Program-made: the position numbers and the translations under genes
Assembly (NCBI GenBank): GCA_046160105.1
Contig: JBJXGT010000026.1
Location: 1 to 64,000, forward strand
Length of the DNA stretch: 64,000 nt
Source of the DNA: SHZU01 sp046160105
GTDB taxonomy: Bacteria; Gemmatimonadota; Gemmatimonadetes; Gemmatimonadales; GWC2-71-9
Direction of reading: 5' to 3'
Shown here: one piece after another, positions 43,521 through 51,708 of the stretch
How positions within the stretch are numbered: position 1 is the first letter of the stretch
Layout: every line of letters starts with the position of its first letter
The notes under the pieces: generated by a model
What the model saw: only the letters and a program-made list of their open reading frames with translations
What the model was told of the DNA's origin: nothing
Database searches by the model: none

Positions 43521-43946
43521 TCAGGCGACGAGTTCCGCCGTCAGCCGCATCGGCACCGCCGACAACGCTTTCGAAACGATGCAGCCGACCTTGGTCGCCT
43601 CCGCCATCCGCTGGAAGTCCGCCGCGGAGACGCCCGGCACTCGACCCTTGGTCGCGAGGTCGATCCGGGTGATCGCGAAGCCGGCGTCGGTCTTCTCCGC
43701 GGTGACCGTGGCGGTCGTTTCGATGCTGGTCGGGACGTGCCCGGCGTTCGACAACGCCACCGCCAACGCCATCGAGAAGCAGCCGGCGTGGGCCGCGCCG
43801 AGCAGCTCTTCGGGATTGGTCCCGCCACCGGTTTCGAAACGACTCTGGAACGAGTAGGGACCTTCGAAGGCCCCGCTGCCGACTTTGAGGCTGCCCTTGC
43901 CGGACTTGAGGTCACCAGACCACTGCGCGCTGGCGGTTCGTTGCAT
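43521..43946 (-). CDS. osmC: OsmC-type organic hydroperoxide reductase
   Basis: A 141-residue thiol peroxidase that reduces organic hydroperoxides. It aligns with E. coli OsmC from end to end as I recall that sequence: W-x-G-D-L-K-x-G-K-G at the start, G-T-N-P-E-E-L-L-G-A-A-H-A-G-C-F-S-M-A-L around the first catalytic Cys (C56), D-A-G-F-A-I-T, and K-V-G-C (C122), the second. A better SD (AGGGAG) lies upstream of the ATG at 43946 than of the frame opening at 44012. It is a single gene. Confidence 0.93.
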   Translation of the reverse strand: MQRTASAQWSGDLKSGKGSLKVGSGAFEGPYSFQSRFETGGGTNPEELLGAAHAGCFSMALAVALSNAGHVPTSIETTATVTAEKTDAGFAITRIDLATKGRVPGVSAADFQRMAEATKVGCIVSKALSAVPMRLTAELVA

Positions 43947-44143
43947 CGTGTGCTCCCTGACGTGAAGGCGAATGATGGCGTTCAGTCTACTACTCGGGGC
44001 GCCTGCTGCCAATCATCGCTGGAAGCCGCGACCGCCTCAGCAGTGGATCCAGCCGGCTCGACGGATCCCGTCGACGACCGCTCCTCGGGGTCGCGAATCG
44101 GGCGACGCCCGACCCCGGGGCCCGACCTAGGCCCTGAACGGTA

Positions 44144-44178
44144 CGAGCGCCAGGACCCGACCAGGGCCCTGGCGCTCG
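44144..44178 (-). terminator. Terminator-like hairpin after LVIVD copy 2
   Basis: A perfect 11-bp inverted repeat (CGAGCGCCAGG) with a 13-nt loop lies 26 bp downstream of the LVIVD copy 2 stop in its direction of transcription. A long T-run is lacking, so termination efficiency is uncertain. Confidence 0.55.
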
Positions 44179-44203
44179 CGAAATGCGTGCTGACGAACCG
44201 CGA

Positions 44204-46189
44204 CTACCGGGCCGCGGCCAAGCTCCGGACCGCGTCGGCCAGCTTCCGGACCTTGGCGGCGTCGTTGGAACCGTTGGCATCGGACGCCACTTGACCAGCG
44301 AGCTGGCTCAGCGCGGCGGACCGCCCCGAACCCGACGCCTGTTCCGCGGCGGACAGCGACTGCCGGATCGCGGCCACCCGATCACCCTTGAGCCCACCCG
44401 ACCGCTCCAGCTGGTCGACGTAGGCGCGGGCGAGCGCGAAGCTCGGCGGCCACACGTGCTTGGGCTGACCCTGGGCGTTCAGGTACTCGAACTTCACCGT
44501 CTTGGCCGCGTCAATCTCGTTCTGGGTCAGGGCGGGGCTCGGGGTCAGCTCGAGAATGTCCAACCCGCGACCGATCTCCGAGCTGATCATGTAGCCGTTG
44601 TACCAGTACACCGACCAGGAACCGCCGTTACCCATCCGGGCGCCGTCGATCGGCCCCCGGTCGAAGTAGGCGATCTCCTTCGGGTTCTTCGGGTCGGTCC
44701 AATCGAACACGGTCAACCCACCCTGGTAGAACGCCTGCACCATCACGTCGCGCCCCGGAATCGGAATGATCGAGCCGTTGTGGGCCACGCAGTTCTCCAG
44801 CGAGGTCTGCGCGGCAGATATCTTGTAGTAGCTCTGGAACACCATCCGGCCGTTCTCGATCGTGAAGATGGCGTTGGCGCCCCACTCCTTGGGGTCGGTC
44901 GCCCGGCACTTCGGCCCGCCTCCGCCGCCCCATTCGTCACTGAAGAGGATCTTGGTGCCGTCGTCGTTGAAGGTCGCCGAATGCCAGTAGGAAAAGTTGG
45001 TATCGGAGACGGCCGCCGTGCGGCGGGGGTTGGCCGGATCGCGGATGTCGATCAGGAGGCCGTAGCCCTCGCACGCGCCGCCGGCCATCCCGATCGCGGG
45101 AAAGATGGTGATGTCATGGCAGCTGGTGACGCCGGGGTGGCTGTGGCCATCGTCCTCTTCGCGCCCGATCATCTTGGCGATCAGACCGGGCAGACCGGCC
45201 CGCAGCGCCGCGCTGTCGGCGGAGGTGGGCGGTCCGGTCCCTTTACGCTCCCGAACCACCGAGTCGAGCAGCATCCGGCTGAACCCGGCCGGCATCACCT
45301 GCTCGCCGCCCCCGAAGTTCACGATGAACTCCCCCCGAGCCTTCGCCGCCTGCACCGCGGCCAGGTCGTCCGGGGCGGCGCCGTGCGACTTGACCGGGGC
45401 CAGGTCGTTGAAGATCCGAGGCGTGCTCACCACCGCGGCTTTGGACGGATCCTTGAGCGGCACCTTGATCACTTCGATCCGGAACTCGGCCGTGTTCGGA
45501 TCCTTCCGATCGCGCACGCAGCCGGGCAACTCCAACTCCGAACGGCTCGGCGCCGAGCCGGAGATGTAGACGTAGATGTTCTCGGAGTCCTTGGGATCGA
45601 CCAGCACCGAGTGGGTGTGCGAACCCCGACAGGTCTGGACGTTGGCCATGTTGCGGGGATTGGCGACATCGGTGATGTCGAAAATCCGCAGGCCCCGGAT
45701 CCGTTCCTTGCTGACCGGGTCCTTCACGCCTTGGTCACCGCAGTCGATCCGGCCCGTGTTGCCCTCGGCCGATACGAAGAGCAGGTTCTTGTACACCGAG
45801 ACGTCGCTCTGCGAGGCCGGACAGTACTTGCTGTAGGCGAGGGTCGGCTTGGCGGCGTTGCTGATGTCCCACACCTGATAGCCGTTGTAGTTCCCCTGAA
45901 ACACCAGATTCCCGGCGAACGCCAAATCGGAGTTGGTGCTCCCCACGAACTTGGCCGACGGCTTGGTGTTCGAAACCATCCGCATGTTCCAGTAGGCCTC
46001 GCCCGCGTCGTGCATACCCGGCTTGAGACCCACCCGCGGATCGGGCATCGGCGGGGTGATCGAGAGGGCGGTTCGCGGCCCCGGCACGGTCCCAGCCGAG
46101 TTCGTCGAACCCGAGCAGGCGGCCAGGCCGAGTAAGCCAAGGGCAACCGTCATGTTCCTGCGTGCTACCATCATGAAGGGATTCCTCAT
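44204..46189 (-). CDS. LVIVD-repeat lipoprotein, copy 2
   Basis: A 661-residue predicted lipoprotein (signal ending L-A-A-C, about residue 25) paralogous to the gene at 7.6 kb. It has blades such as GYQVWDISNAAKPTLAYS, LRIFDITDVANPRNM and LTVFDWTDPKNPKEIAYF. Shared Cys blocks are CHDIT with G-A-C, K-C-R-A-T-D and ENCVAHNGS. It differs by an insertion of about 55 residues (VNFGGGEQVMPAG to EEDDGHSHPG) before the CHDIT block. Copy 1 has an ordinary signal peptide, not a lipobox. The ATG overlaps the DUF305 stop by 4 nt. Function is unknown. Confidence 0.88.
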   Translation of the reverse strand: MRNPFMMVARRNMTVALGLLGLAACSGSTNSAGTVPGPRTALSITPPMPDPRVGLKPGMHDAGEAYWNMRMVSNTKPSAKFVGSTNSDLAFAGNLVFQGNYNGYQVWDISNAAKPTLAYSKYCPASQSDVSVYKNLLFVSAEGNTGRIDCGDQGVKDPVSKERIRGLRIFDITDVANPRNMANVQTCRGSHTHSVLVDPKDSENIYVYISGSAPSRSELELPGCVRDRKDPNTAEFRIEVIKVPLKDPSKAAVVSTPRIFNDLAPVKSHGAAPDDLAAVQAAKARGEFIVNFGGGEQVMPAGFSRMLLDSVVRERKGTGPPTSADSAALRAGLPGLIAKMIGREEDDGHSHPGVTSCHDITIFPAIGMAGGACEGYGLLIDIRDPANPRRTAAVSDTNFSYWHSATFNDDGTKILFSDEWGGGGGPKCRATDPKEWGANAIFTIENGRMVFQSYYKISAAQTSLENCVAHNGSIIPIPGRDVMVQAFYQGGLTVFDWTDPKNPKEIAYFDRGPIDGARMGNGGSWSVYWYNGYMISSEIGRGLDILELTPSPALTQNEIDAAKTVKFEYLNAQGQPKHVWPPSFALARAYVDQLERSGGLKGDRVAAIRQSLSAAEQASGSGRSAALSQLAGQVASDANGSNDAAKVRKLADAVRSLAAAR

Positions 46190-46878
46190 TTAGAAGTGCG
46201 TTCGACGATGATCGAAACCAGCATCTTTTCCATCCGGGCGATCTCCGTCGTCTGGTCGATGTTGACGTCGGAGGCAAACTTGAACACCAATTGGTCCTGC
46301 GCGGCACCGTAGGTGTCGAACAGGGTCTTCACCATCTTCACGGCCCCGTTGTGGTGCTGAATCATGAATCGGAGAAACGACTCGTCGAACTCGGCGGCTC
46401 TGGCTCGGCTGAGCTGCTCGATCTGTTCCGGCGTGAGCATCCCCGGCATCAGCATCGAGTGCCCACCGTGGTGCGCCATCACCCCGTCGGGGCCGGGCTC
46501 GGGCACCGGCTGGCGTCGATCGCGGAGCCAGTTCTGCATCAGGGCGATCTCATCGTGCTGGGCGTTGATGATCCGGCCGGCCAGCGTCAGAATCGCCGGC
46601 CGCGCTCCCCGGGACTCCGCCATCCGGGCCATCACGACGGCCTGGGCATGGTGGCCGATCATCCCGGTCATGAAATGGATGTCGGCCTCGGTGTAGGGAT
46701 ATCGGGCACTGTCGGCCCGGGCCAGGGCGATACCGCGCTCGAGGCCCGCGGAGTCTGGCTGGGTGGCGCCAGCGACGGGAGCAGGCGTAGTGGTAGGGGC
46801 CGTCTGGCCGGCACATCCCAACGCCAGCACCGCACCGAGGGCCGCCAGTTGGCGGCCGACAGGGATCGATCGATTCAC
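46186..46878 (-). CDS. DUF305 family lipoprotein, copy 2
   Basis: A 230-residue predicted lipoprotein (signal ending L-G-C-A-G) of the DUF305 family. It has M-I-G-H-H-A-Q-A-V-V-M and M-I-Q-H-H-N-G-A-V-K-M, with MPGMLTPEQIEQL and a YTEADIHFM-TGM lead-in. The first His block has two His where copy 1 has three. It is upstream of, and overlaps, LVIVD copy 2, repeating the arrangement at 9.4-10.0 kb. A metal-binding role in the periplasm is inferred from the family. Confidence 0.9.
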   Translation of the reverse strand: MNRSIPVGRQLAALGAVLALGCAGQTAPTTTPAPVAGATQPDSAGLERGIALARADSARYPYTEADIHFMTGMIGHHAQAVVMARMAESRGARPAILTLAGRIINAQHDEIALMQNWLRDRRQPVPEPGPDGVMAHHGGHSMLMPGMLTPEQIEQLSRARAAEFDESFLRFMIQHHNGAVKMVKTLFDTYGAAQDQLVFKFASDVNIDQTTEIARMEKMLVSIIVERTSK

Positions 46879-47016
46879 GGGGTTCTCCTGAGCCCCAAGT
46901 CCAATGGCGGTGGGGCCAATCCTTCTACAAAGATACTGCGAAGTGAGGGTGGCCGGAGTTTCGACGCCTCATTCAATCCGGCCACCTACGGGGGCGGGGG
47001 GCCGGGGGTTTCCGCC

Positions 47017-48096
47017 CTATCCGCCTACTCGCTCGGCGATGGCCCAGCCCAGGTCCGCGAGCGCCCGGGTTCGGCTTCCCGCCTCGGCGGCCTGGGCACT
47101 CGCGGCGGTACCCTCGACGGCCCGCTTCATGACGCCCTGCAGGATCGCCGCGATCCGGAACATGTTGTAGGCGAGATAGAACTCCCAATGGGCCAACACC
47201 GCCGCCACGTCGCGACCGGTCCACCGGCAATACTGTTCGATATACTGCCGCTCGGTGGGGATGCCCAGGGCGGGATGATCGAGCCCGCCGATCCCGCGAA
47301 ACACGCCGGGCGGAACGTGCCAGGCCATGCAGTGATAGGAGAAGTCGGCCAGCGGGTGACCTAACGTCGACAGCTCCCAATCGAGCACCGCGAGGACCCG
47401 GGGCTCGGTGGGGTGGAGGATCAGGTTGTCGAGACGGAAGTCGCCGTGGACCAGACCGCTTTCGTCGTCGGCCGGGACCCGGCCGGGCAGCCACTCGATC
47501 AGCCGATCCATCGCCGGGATCGGCTCCAGCGCGGAGGCCTGGTACTGCTTGCTCCACCGGCCGATCTGGCGGGCGAAGTAGTTCCCGGGCTTCCCGAAAT
47601 CGCCGAGCCCAATGGCGGCCGGATCGACGGAATGGAGCGCCGCGATGACCCGATTCATCTCGTCGTAGATCGCGGCCCGCTCGGCGCGATCGCTCTCGGG
47701 CAGATCCTGATCCCAGAGAACCCGGCCCTCGACGTTCTCCATCAGATAGAAGGCCCGTCCGATCACCGACTCGTCTTCGCAGAGCCCCAGCATCCGGGCC
47801 ACCGGGACCGCGGTGCCGGCGAGGGCGGCCTGGACCCGGTACTCGCGATCGATGGCGTGGGCGGAGGGAAGCAGCTTGACTGCGGGGGCCGGCTTGGTCC
47901 GCATGACGTACTTCGCGTTCGGCCCGGTGAGCCGATAGGTCGGATTCGACTGCCCGCCCCGAAACTGTTCCACGGTCAGCGGGCCGACGAACCCGGCGAC
48001 GTTGGCGGCCAGCCATGACTCGAGCGCGACGACATCGAATCGGTGCCGGTCGGAGACGGCCGTGGTCCCGGTGAACTGGCGGCTCAGCTCCGTCAT
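47017..48096 (-). CDS. APH-like phosphotransferase (ACAD10-type kinase family)
   Basis: A 359-residue kinase of the aminoglycoside-phosphotransferase fold. It has an N-lobe segment (FRGGQSNPTYRL, VMRTKP), the catalytic L-V-H-G-D-F-R-L-D-N-L motif and the metal-binding L-D-W-E-L-S-T-L-G-H-P-L. These are typical of the ACAD10/11-type and related small-molecule kinases. It is the last gene of the purine-salvage run, 40 bp after the phosphorylase gene. A nucleoside-kinase role is possible from context only, as family members act on other hydroxylated substrates. The ATG with GAGG just upstream was preferred to the GTG at 48120. Confidence 0.85.
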   Translation of the reverse strand: MTELSRQFTGTTAVSDRHRFDVVALESWLAANVAGFVGPLTVEQFRGGQSNPTYRLTGPNAKYVMRTKPAPAVKLLPSAHAIDREYRVQAALAGTAVPVARMLGLCEDESVIGRAFYLMENVEGRVLWDQDLPESDRAERAAIYDEMNRVIAALHSVDPAAIGLGDFGKPGNYFARQIGRWSKQYQASALEPIPAMDRLIEWLPGRVPADDESGLVHGDFRLDNLILHPTEPRVLAVLDWELSTLGHPLADFSYHCMAWHVPPGVFRGIGGLDHPALGIPTERQYIEQYCRWTGRDVAAVLAHWEFYLAYNMFRIAAILQGVMKRAVEGTAASAQAAEAGSRTRALADLGWAIAERVGG

Positions 48097-48136
48097 CGCC
48101 TCGGTTCCGTCCGGTGGCACCGCCGTCGGGACTCGT

Positions 48137-49102
48137 TCATGGCCGATCCGGCGCTCCGGCGATCACACCCTCGATCAGCCGCCCCACCGCCGCCCCCGTC
48201 TTCCCGGCGATGTCCATCACCTCGCCATGCGACAGGGTGCCCCCGCCGATCCCCGCCGCGGCATTGGTGATGGTGGAGATCCCCAGGCACCGGATCCCGA
48301 GCGCCCGCGCCGCGATCACCTCCATCACGGTGGACATCCCCACCGCGTCAGCGCCGAGCCGATCGAGCATCCGCACTTCGGCCGGCGTCTCGTAGGTCGG
48401 CCCGAGCAGCCCCGCGTAGACCCCCTCGGCGAGCGGGATCCCCTCCGCCGCGGCCACCCGCCGTGCCACCTCCCGAAGCTCGGCGTCGTAGGCGACGGTC
48501 ATGTCGGGGAACCGCGCCTCGCCCGGCCGGACCGGCCCGTCGAGCGACGACCGACCGGTGAGATTCAGGTGATCCGCGATCAGCATGATGGTGCCTGGCC
48601 CGAAGGCTCGATTGATGCCTCCCGCCGCGTTGGTGACGATCACCGTGGTGACCCCGAGGGCCGCGAAGACCCGCACCGGCAACGCCGCCTCGGCCGCGCT
48701 GTGCCCCTCGTACATGTGGAACCGGCCGCTCTGCGCGATCACCCTCCGCCCCCCCAACGTCCCGACGACCAGCTCGCCCTTATGCCCCTGCACCGTCGGC
48801 AGGTGAAAGCCAGGAATGTCGCGATAGGGGATCCGCTGGGGGCGTTCGATCCGCTCCGCGAGCCCTCCTAACCCCGACCCAAGGACAATGGCTACGCTCG
48901 GCCCACCCTCCCCCACGTCCGCCCCCGCAGCCTCCTTCCCCGGGTCCGAGCCCCGATTCGCGAGGCCGGAGCCCTGCCCCTTGAGCCTTGAGTCCGCAGT
49001 CCTGAGTCCTGAGTCCCGCGCGCCCTGCCGCCCCTCCGCTCGGACCAACCCCCGCACCGCCGCCACCGCCCGGGCAACGTCCTCCTTCGTCCCGCCGTTC
49101 AC
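48137..49102 (-). CDS. Purine-nucleoside phosphorylase with an extended linker
   Basis: A 321-residue trimeric-type purine-nucleoside phosphorylase that splits (deoxy)inosine or guanosine with phosphate. It has L-G-S-G-L-G (74-79), G-H-K-G, R-F-H-M-Y-E-G-H, T-N-A-A-G-G, the Y-A-G-L-x-G-P-x-Y-E-T-P-A-E block, and G-M-S-T-V-M-E-V (the Met/Ser and substrate region). Family members run about 270-280 residues. Here about 45 extra residues (roughly 24-68) separate the first helix from the first strand and coincide with heptameric DNA repeats. The ATG overlaps the transporter stop by 4 nt. Confidence 0.92.
   Translation of the reverse strand: MNGGTKEDVARAVAAVRGLVRAEGRQGARDSGLRTADSRLKGQGSGLANRGSDPGKEAAGADVGEGGPSVAIVLGSGLGGLAERIERPQRIPYRDIPGFHLPTVQGHKGELVVGTLGGRRVIAQSGRFHMYEGHSAAEAALPVRVFAALGVTTVIVTNAAGGINRAFGPGTIMLIADHLNLTGRSSLDGPVRPGEARFPDMTVAYDAELREVARRVAAAEGIPLAEGVYAGLLGPTYETPAEVRMLDRLGADAVGMSTVMEVIAARALGIRCLGISTITNAAAGIGGGTLSHGEVMDIAGKTGAAVGRLIEGVIAGAPDRP
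48980..49021. repeat. Heptameric repeats inside the phosphorylase gene
   Basis: Six 7-bp units (CTTGAGC, CTTGAGT, CCGCAGT, CCTGAGT twice, CCCGCGC) encode about 14 residues of the phosphorylase linker. The total of 42 bp keeps the frame. Units are like those of the inverted arrays at 40.8-40.9 kb. Confidence 0.75.
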
Positions 49103-50466
49103 GACAACATCCCCGCCAGCGACGCCGAGGTGAACGCCGCCAGATTCCCGGCGATCATCGCCTTGAGTCCGAACCGGGCGATCTCGCTCCGCCGCTCCGG
49201 TGCCAGTCCGCCGATCCCTCCGATCTGAATCGCGATCGACGAGAAGTTCGCGAAGCCGAGGAGGGCGTAGGTGAGGATGATCGCGCTCCGGGGCGCGATC
49301 TCGAGGGTCCCGCCCAGGTCACCCGCGAACTGAGCGTAGGCGACGAACTCGTTGATCGTGGTCTTCAATCCGATCAGCGAGCCGACGTAGGCGGTGTCCT
49401 GCCACGGAACGCCCATCACCCAGGCCAGTGGGCGGAGCAGCGTCCCGAGGATCAGCTGGAGGCTCAGGTCCGGAAAGCCGACCATCCCGCCAACCCAGCC
49501 GAGCAGGAAGTTGAGCAAGGCGACCAAGGCGACGAACGCCATCAGCATCGCGGCGACGTTGAGGGCGAGCTGCAGCCCGGTGCCGGCGCCGCTCGCGGCG
49601 GCCTCGATGACGCTTTGATCGGTCTTCTCGACCTTGAGCTCGAGCGAGGTCTTGGTGACCGGCGTCTCGGTCTCGGGCATGATGATCTTCGAGAGGATCA
49701 GCCCGGCCGGCGCGTTCATCACGCTGGCGGCGAGGAGGTGCGCCGCGATCCCCGGAAAGGCGCCCGACAGCATCCCCACGTAGGCCGCCAACACCCCGCC
49801 GGCCACGGTGGCGAATCCGCCGACCATCACGGTGAGCAGCTCGGAACGAGTCATGGTGCCGATGAACGGTTTGATCAGCAGCGGCGCCTCGGTCTGGCCG
49901 AGGAAGATGTTGCCCGACGCGGACAGGGTTTCGGCCCCGGACGTGCCTAACGTCCGCTGCATGACCCAGGCCAGGCCCTTGACGATCAGCTGCATAACGC
50001 CGAGGTAGTAGAGAACCGACATCAGGGCGGAGAAGAAGATGATGGTCGGGAGGACGTTGAAGGCGAAGAAGGCCCCGGTCTGCGCGATGAAGCCGGCGCT
50101 GGTGTCGACCGCGCCGCCTCCGCCGGGCACCCCCACCGGCACCGTGTTCTGGACCAGGTTGCCGAAGACGAACCGGGCCCCCTGTTCCTGGAACCGAAGC
50201 AGCCCGGTGATCGCGTCGCCCACCGCGGCGAAGACCGCTCGGCCCGCCCCGGTCTTGAGTACCAGCAGTCCGAAGACGGCCTGGAGCGCCAACCCGCTGG
50301 CCACCAGCCGCCAGTTGATCTTCCGCCGATCGTAGCTCAGCAGCACGGCGATTCCCAACATGGTGGCGATGCCGACCAGCCCCATCGCCCGCTCGGCGAG
50401 CGTCAGGTCGAGCCCCGCCCGCGCCTGCTCCAACTTCTGGGCGGCCGTCTGCAGTAGCAGGATCAT
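49099..50466 (-). CDS. Concentrative nucleoside transporter (NupC/CNT family)
   Basis: A 455-residue inner-membrane nucleoside importer, driven by Na+ or H+. It has the CNT repeats G-A-F-F-A-F-N-V-L-P-T-I-I-F-F-S, A-S-G-N-I-F-L-G-Q-T-E-A-P-L-L-I, and I-G-L-K-T-T-I-N-E-F-V-A-Y, and many membrane helices. These three segments hold the nucleoside site. Part of the frame upstream of 50466 is an overlapping shadow. The chosen ATG overlaps the adenosine deaminase stop by 4 nt. With the phosphorylase and deaminase it should take up and break down nucleosides released by the 5'-nucleotidase. Confidence 0.93.
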   Translation of the reverse strand: MILLLQTAAQKLEQARAGLDLTLAERAMGLVGIATMLGIAVLLSYDRRKINWRLVASGLALQAVFGLLVLKTGAGRAVFAAVGDAITGLLRFQEQGARFVFGNLVQNTVPVGVPGGGGAVDTSAGFIAQTGAFFAFNVLPTIIFFSALMSVLYYLGVMQLIVKGLAWVMQRTLGTSGAETLSASGNIFLGQTEAPLLIKPFIGTMTRSELLTVMVGGFATVAGGVLAAYVGMLSGAFPGIAAHLLAASVMNAPAGLILSKIIMPETETPVTKTSLELKVEKTDQSVIEAAASGAGTGLQLALNVAAMLMAFVALVALLNFLLGWVGGMVGFPDLSLQLILGTLLRPLAWVMGVPWQDTAYVGSLIGLKTTINEFVAYAQFAGDLGGTLEIAPRSAIILTYALLGFANFSSIAIQIGGIGGLAPERRSEIARFGLKAMIAGNLAAFTSASLAGMLS

Positions 50467-51488
50467 CGGAGCGTCTCCAGTTCGGCGGTGACCTGTGTGA
50501 TCAACGGTCGTTTCTCGGACTCGGGGAGGAAGGCGGACTCGAACGCCGTCAGGATCATCCGGTCGATCTCGGGCCGAGCGAAGCCTAGGGCCCGGTGGGC
50601 GAGCCAATACTCGTCGGACAGGGATACACCACTCATCAACCAGTTGTCGGTGCAGAGAGTGACTCGAAGGCCCTGGTCGAAGTACTGGCGCACCGGATGT
50701 TCCGCGGCGGTGGCCACCGAACGGGTCTGGACGTTGCTGGTGATGTTCACCTCGATGGGGATCGCTCGGGCCTGGAATCGCGCCACCAGGTCCCCGTCCT
50801 CGTAGAGCCGGGTCCCGTGGCCGATCCGGTTGGCGTGACACCGATCGATCGCTTCGGCGATCGACTCCGCCCCGGCCGCCTCGCCAGCGTGCACCGTGAT
50901 GGCGAGCCCGCCGTCGCGGGCGATGTCGAACGCCTCCCCATGAACCCCTGGCATCCGCCCGCTCTCGCCCCCGGCCAAATCGAAAGCCACCACGCCGTGA
51001 TCCCGCATTCGTACCGAATGACGGGCCAGCTCGACGGATACCGCCGGCGGGTAGTGACGGAGCGAGCAGTTGATGATCCCGGTCTTCACCCCGAACTCGC
51101 GCTCGCCGCGGAGCAGCCCGGCCCGCTCGGCCTTGACGGCGTCGTCGAGCGACAATCCGTCTTTGGTCGACAGCCGCGGGCAGTAGCGGACCTCGAGATA
51201 GCGGACGTTGTCGGCCGCCGCGTCTTCGACCATCTCGTAGGCGACTCGCTCGATCGCCTCCGGGGTCTGGAGCAGCGGGATGGTCAGGTCGAAGCGGTCG
51301 AGATAGTCCTGGAGATTGGTGGCGTCATCGACCACCATGTAGCGGCGGAGCACGTCAGGATCGGTGGTCGGGAGGGCGACGTGGTGATCGCGCGCCAACT
51401 CCACCATCGTTTCGGGGCGAAGCGAGCCATCGAGATGGACGTGAAGCTCCGCCTTGGGCAACCGGCCGACCAACTCGCGGGTCAGCAC
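50463..51488 (-). CDS. add: Adenosine deaminase
   Basis: A 341-residue deaminase converting adenosine to inosine. The Zn-binding H-V-H-L-D-G-S lies near the N-terminus (residues 16-22), T-V-H-A-G-E near 200, R-I-G-H-G near 225, and T-L-C-T-D-N near 290. The last box has D-N, not the D-D of E. coli Add, a form known from related bacterial deaminases. The gene is cytoplasmic in type, with no signal. It lies one base after the 72-residue gene and overlaps the transporter gene by 4 nt. Confidence 0.94.
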   Translation of the reverse strand: MLTRELVGRLPKAELHVHLDGSLRPETMVELARDHHVALPTTDPDVLRRYMVVDDATNLQDYLDRFDLTIPLLQTPEAIERVAYEMVEDAAADNVRYLEVRYCPRLSTKDGLSLDDAVKAERAGLLRGEREFGVKTGIINCSLRHYPPAVSVELARHSVRMRDHGVVAFDLAGGESGRMPGVHGEAFDIARDGGLAITVHAGEAAGAESIAEAIDRCHANRIGHGTRLYEDGDLVARFQARAIPIEVNITSNVQTRSVATAAEHPVRQYFDQGLRVTLCTDNWLMSGVSLSDEYWLAHRALGFARPEIDRMILTAFESAFLPESEKRPLITQVTAELETLR

Positions 51489-51489
51489 G

Positions 51490-51708
51490 TTACTCCGCGC
51501 GCCGAGCCGAGATGGCGACCCGGACGATCATCCCCACGGCGGCGGGGGTCGCCAGGTCGAGCGGGATCCCGCGGCCGTCGGTCACCGCGGCCCGGCCCCC
51601 GGCGAGTGCCTCGAGCCAGGCGGGGTCTGCCCGGCCAAGCACCTCGCCGACCGAGAGGCCGGCCTCCACGGTCAGGCGGCGCTCATTGACGAACACGGGC
51701 ACCGTCAT
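51490..51708 (-). CDS. Small beta-grasp-like protein, unknown
   Basis: A 72-residue protein whose start (VPVFVNERRLTVEAGLSVGEVL) recalls ThiS/MoaD-type beta-grasp proteins, while the C-terminus ends R-R-A-E and lacks the Gly-Gly tail needed for sulfur carriage. Its ATG overlaps the 5'-nucleotidase stop by 4 nt and it ends one base before the adenosine deaminase ATG, so it is surely part of the operon. A structural or regulatory role in nucleoside salvage is inference. Confidence 0.7.
   Translation of the reverse strand: MTVPVFVNERRLTVEAGLSVGEVLGRADPAWLEALAGGRAAVTDGRGIPLDLATPAAVGMIVRVAISARRAE

Noticed and set aside
44183..46135. Long open frame of 650 codons on the plus strand
   Set aside because: It is the antisense of LVIVD copy 2, whose signal, motifs and coupling are clear. 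Such mirror frames are common in GC-rich DNA.
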